A stretch of DNA of 15,249 bases, taken from Proteobacteria bacterium UBA1148 (GTDB lineage Bacteria; Pseudomonadota; Gammaproteobacteria; Steroidobacterales; Rariloculaceae). A model generated the notes under the pieces. It saw only the letters and a list, made by a program, of their open reading frames with translations. It ran no database searches and had not been told where the DNA came from. The stretch is taken from assembly GCA_002311835.1 (NCBI GenBank), contig DBZY01000027.1, positions 433 through 15,681 on the forward strand, read 5' to 3'. How positions within the stretch are numbered: position 1 is the first letter of the stretch; each line of letters starts with the position of its first letter. Shown here piece after piece: positions 13,751-15,249 of this stretch. A program made the translations under genes and the position numbers.

Positions 13751-14227
13751 GTTGTCAATCAAAAACTTGAATCTTCTAGCCCCTATATATGACATTATCT
13801 TAATTCTTATCTAATGCCGCGAAAACGTTAACCTCTTTGTGCTCTAGTCTTGGGAGTGCGTTGTAAGGCTTACGAATAAGAGAAGGAGTAGGTTGTATCT
13901 GTTCATGCTGATCAGGCTAGCAACAGAGGATGTAGTCACCGTCTAATAGTTCCCCGTCTTTGTAGTTCCATATAAACATTAACTGACCCTTTGGCTAGGA
14001 CATCCCCTAGAGACCGTTGAGTTCTCCGTTTATGAAGGTATTTCTAGCCGCTTCATGAAGATTGTTACTTATATTTAATGGACGTCTATCAGAGCTTATC
14101 TCTCTTGGATTTTATGCGTAATTCTTATGATCATAAATTCATGACTGCATTTCTTACGGTTTCTTAATATTGTTGTCGGGGGTGTTCTGGCACAATCCGC
14201 GCCGTCTCTCGAAAAGGTCAGCTAAGG
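13751..14227. other. Gene-poor intergenic stretch
   Basis: I find no open frame with a ribosome binding site and protein-like composition on either strand. The stretch is AT-rich with many stops. Minor inverted repeats include ATGAAG/CTTCAT near 14033-14058 and a palindrome-like ATGATCAT around 14129. AAAAGG near 14212-14217 could serve the gene starting at 14228. It could hold a promoter, a small RNA or decayed sequence; nothing specific can be supported. Confidence 0.4.
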
Positions 14228-15249
14228 ATGGCTGTAACACAGATGGTTAGGATTGTTTGTTTCGCTCTTGGTTGGGTATTTCTGGTACCTGCCCTAGCCT
14301 CTGCACAGGGTATCTCAAGTACAGATACTCCGACCGACGGAATCTGGATAGTACAACTTGGAAGCTTTGGTGCAGAGCAAAACGCTCGTCAGCTCGCAGA
14401 GCGTGCGGAAACGTTTGGTTTTACAGCTCACGTATCCACCTTTACCACCAACGGTCGCCCAATATTCAGAGTACGAATAGGCCCTACATTAAGTCACGAG
14501 GGTGCTATGGCTATTGCAGAACTTTTAACTGCAAACGGGTTTACCCAACCCTGGGTCTTGAGCGAGTCAGGACAAACTACTGAGATAGTATTGCCAAACA
14601 CTACTCGGAGTCCCTCAACTTCGACAGTAGGCGTTGAGCCGGCTATTACGCCCAGCGCCAATCCCGCTCCGGTGACTTCCACTAGCCCCATTGGAGCTGA
14701 AACCGTTGAGGTGGATGCAAGATCTACATCAGTGAGTCAAAGCGATATATCCGTTGCTGGTGCTGCAGAACGCAAAACCGTTCAAGTTGTACAGGTTGAA
14801 CAGGGTCCCAATATTGATGGACTTTTGGATGATGCAATCTGGTCACAGGCGGTCGTAGTGGAAGATTTTCATCAAATCGAGCCTAACGAGTACGCCTCCC
14901 CCTCGGAACGTACACAGGTCTACCTCTTGTACGATGAAGAGGCCCTGTATGTCGGTGCAAAACTGTGGGATAGCGAACCAGAACAGGTTACCGCGCATGT
15001 GATGAGGCAAGGTACGGCCTTATGGACAGAAGACACCTTTACAGTAATTATTGACCCACTTAATGATCAGCGCACCGGGTTTGAGTTTCAGCTCAATCCC
15101 AATAGCGTCAGAGCCGAAAGCCAGTATCAAAACGTGACCAGTTCACAGCGCGATTGGGAAGGTATCTGGCATGGGGAATCGACCCGGGATGCCGAGGGTT
15201 GGGTAGCAGAAATAGCCATACCCCTCAAGACCCTATCCTTCGATCCAGG
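14228..15249 (+). CDS. SPOR-domain / CBM9-like DUF5916-family protein (3' end outside window)
   Basis: The frame is open from ATG 14228 to the window edge (340 codons). Residues 1-27 are a signal peptide (hydrophobic FALGWVFLVPALASAQ). Residues about 38-112 form a SPOR domain: WIVQLGSFGAEQNARQLAER, then PIFRVRIGPTLSHEGAMAIA and a closing NGFTQPWV. A Pro/Ser/Thr/Ala-rich linker (about 113-185) follows. From about 186 a CBM9-like domain starts with PNIDGLLDDAIWSQA and continues with YDEEALYVGAKLWD, TEDTFTVIIDP, GFEFQLNPN and GWVAEIAIPLKTL. This is the N-terminal module of DUF5916 proteins, which usually continue into an outer-membrane barrel. SPOR domains bind peptidoglycan glycan strands lacking stem peptides, so the protein may sit in the periplasm/outer membrane tethered to the wall. 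An ATG at 14243 is an alternative start. Confidence 0.82.
   Translation, partial: MAVTQMVRIVCFALGWVFLVPALASAQGISSTDTPTDGIWIVQLGSFGAEQNARQLAERAETFGFTAHVSTFTTNGRPIFRVRIGPTLSHEGAMAIAELLTANGFTQPWVLSESGQTTEIVLPNTTRSPSTSTVGVEPAITPSANPAPVTSTSPIGAETVEVDARSTSVSQSDISVAGAAERKTVQVVQVEQGPNIDGLLDDAIWSQAVVVEDFHQIEPNEYASPSERTQVYLLYDEEALYVGAKLWDSEPEQVTAHVMRQGTALWTEDTFTVIIDPLNDQRTGFEFQLNPNSVRAESQYQNVTSSQRDWEGIWHGESTRDAEGWVAEIAIPLKTLSFDP

Noticed and set aside
14189..14206. TGGCAC motif resembling the -24 element of a sigma-54 promoter
   Set aside because: The matching -12 TTGC element is absent at the required spacing.
14257..14583. 108-residue open frame on the plus strand
   Set aside because: Shadow of the SPOR/CBM9 gene, whose frame encodes recognisable domains through the same bases.
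1..15249. CRISPR arrays, insertion sequences, transposases or long direct repeats
   Set aside because: None seen on either strand; no regularly spaced repeats and no recombinase or transposase-like proteins.

Overview
The window most likely comes from a gammaproteobacterium, probably an uncultured marine one. The first 90 bases encode the C-terminus of FabA, which is restricted to Proteobacteria. The rest is a typical Gram-negative mix: outer-membrane barrels, DUF6152, a DUF5916-type protein and CoA-based acid catabolism. All calls come from reading the sequence; no database search was run.

Layout. (1) 1-90, +: tail of fabA, ending against a convergent gene. (2) 143-3168: an OFA-family MFS transporter (-) and an outer-membrane beta-barrel porin (+), divergent around a 104-base gap. 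(3) 3196-4535, -: three small genes: a 59-residue helical protein, a 220-residue exported protein and an exported DUF6152 protein. (4) 4675-9148, -: a tightly packed catabolic operon, acyl-CoA dehydrogenase > type III CoA-transferase > MmgE/PrpD > MaoC-like hydratase, with starts and stops overlapping between the last three. This set resembles the itaconate-degradation (rip) operon of Pseudomonas aeruginosa but has no citramalyl-CoA lyase in the window. (5) 9314-9387, +: tRNA-Arg(CCT) with no encoded CCA. (6) 9484-13739, +: five genes that look like one operon: membrane fatty acid hydroxylase/sterol desaturase, GH3-type acyl-adenylating amide synthetase, enolase-superfamily dipeptide epimerase, a 49-residue membrane protein, and an exported RidA-like protein lacking the usual substrate-binding arginine. 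(7) 13740-14227: about 490 bases with no convincing gene. (8) 14228-end, +: a gene running off the window with a signal peptide, a SPOR domain, a Pro/Ser/Thr-rich linker and a CBM9-like domain of the DUF5916 family.

How the parts may work together. The OFA carrier and porin could take up an organic acid across the two membranes. The minus-strand operon is suited to activating a C5-C6 branched dicarboxylic acid as a CoA thioester and then hydrating or oxidising it. The post-tRNA operon combines a di-iron hydroxylase, an amide ligase and an epimerase. That set fits assembly of an N-acyl amino acid or small acyl-peptide and is the best candidate for an undescribed system. The SPOR/CBM9/DUF5916 protein is the second. 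Four real genes are easily missed: the fabA tail, the 59- and 49-residue genes and the open-ended last gene.
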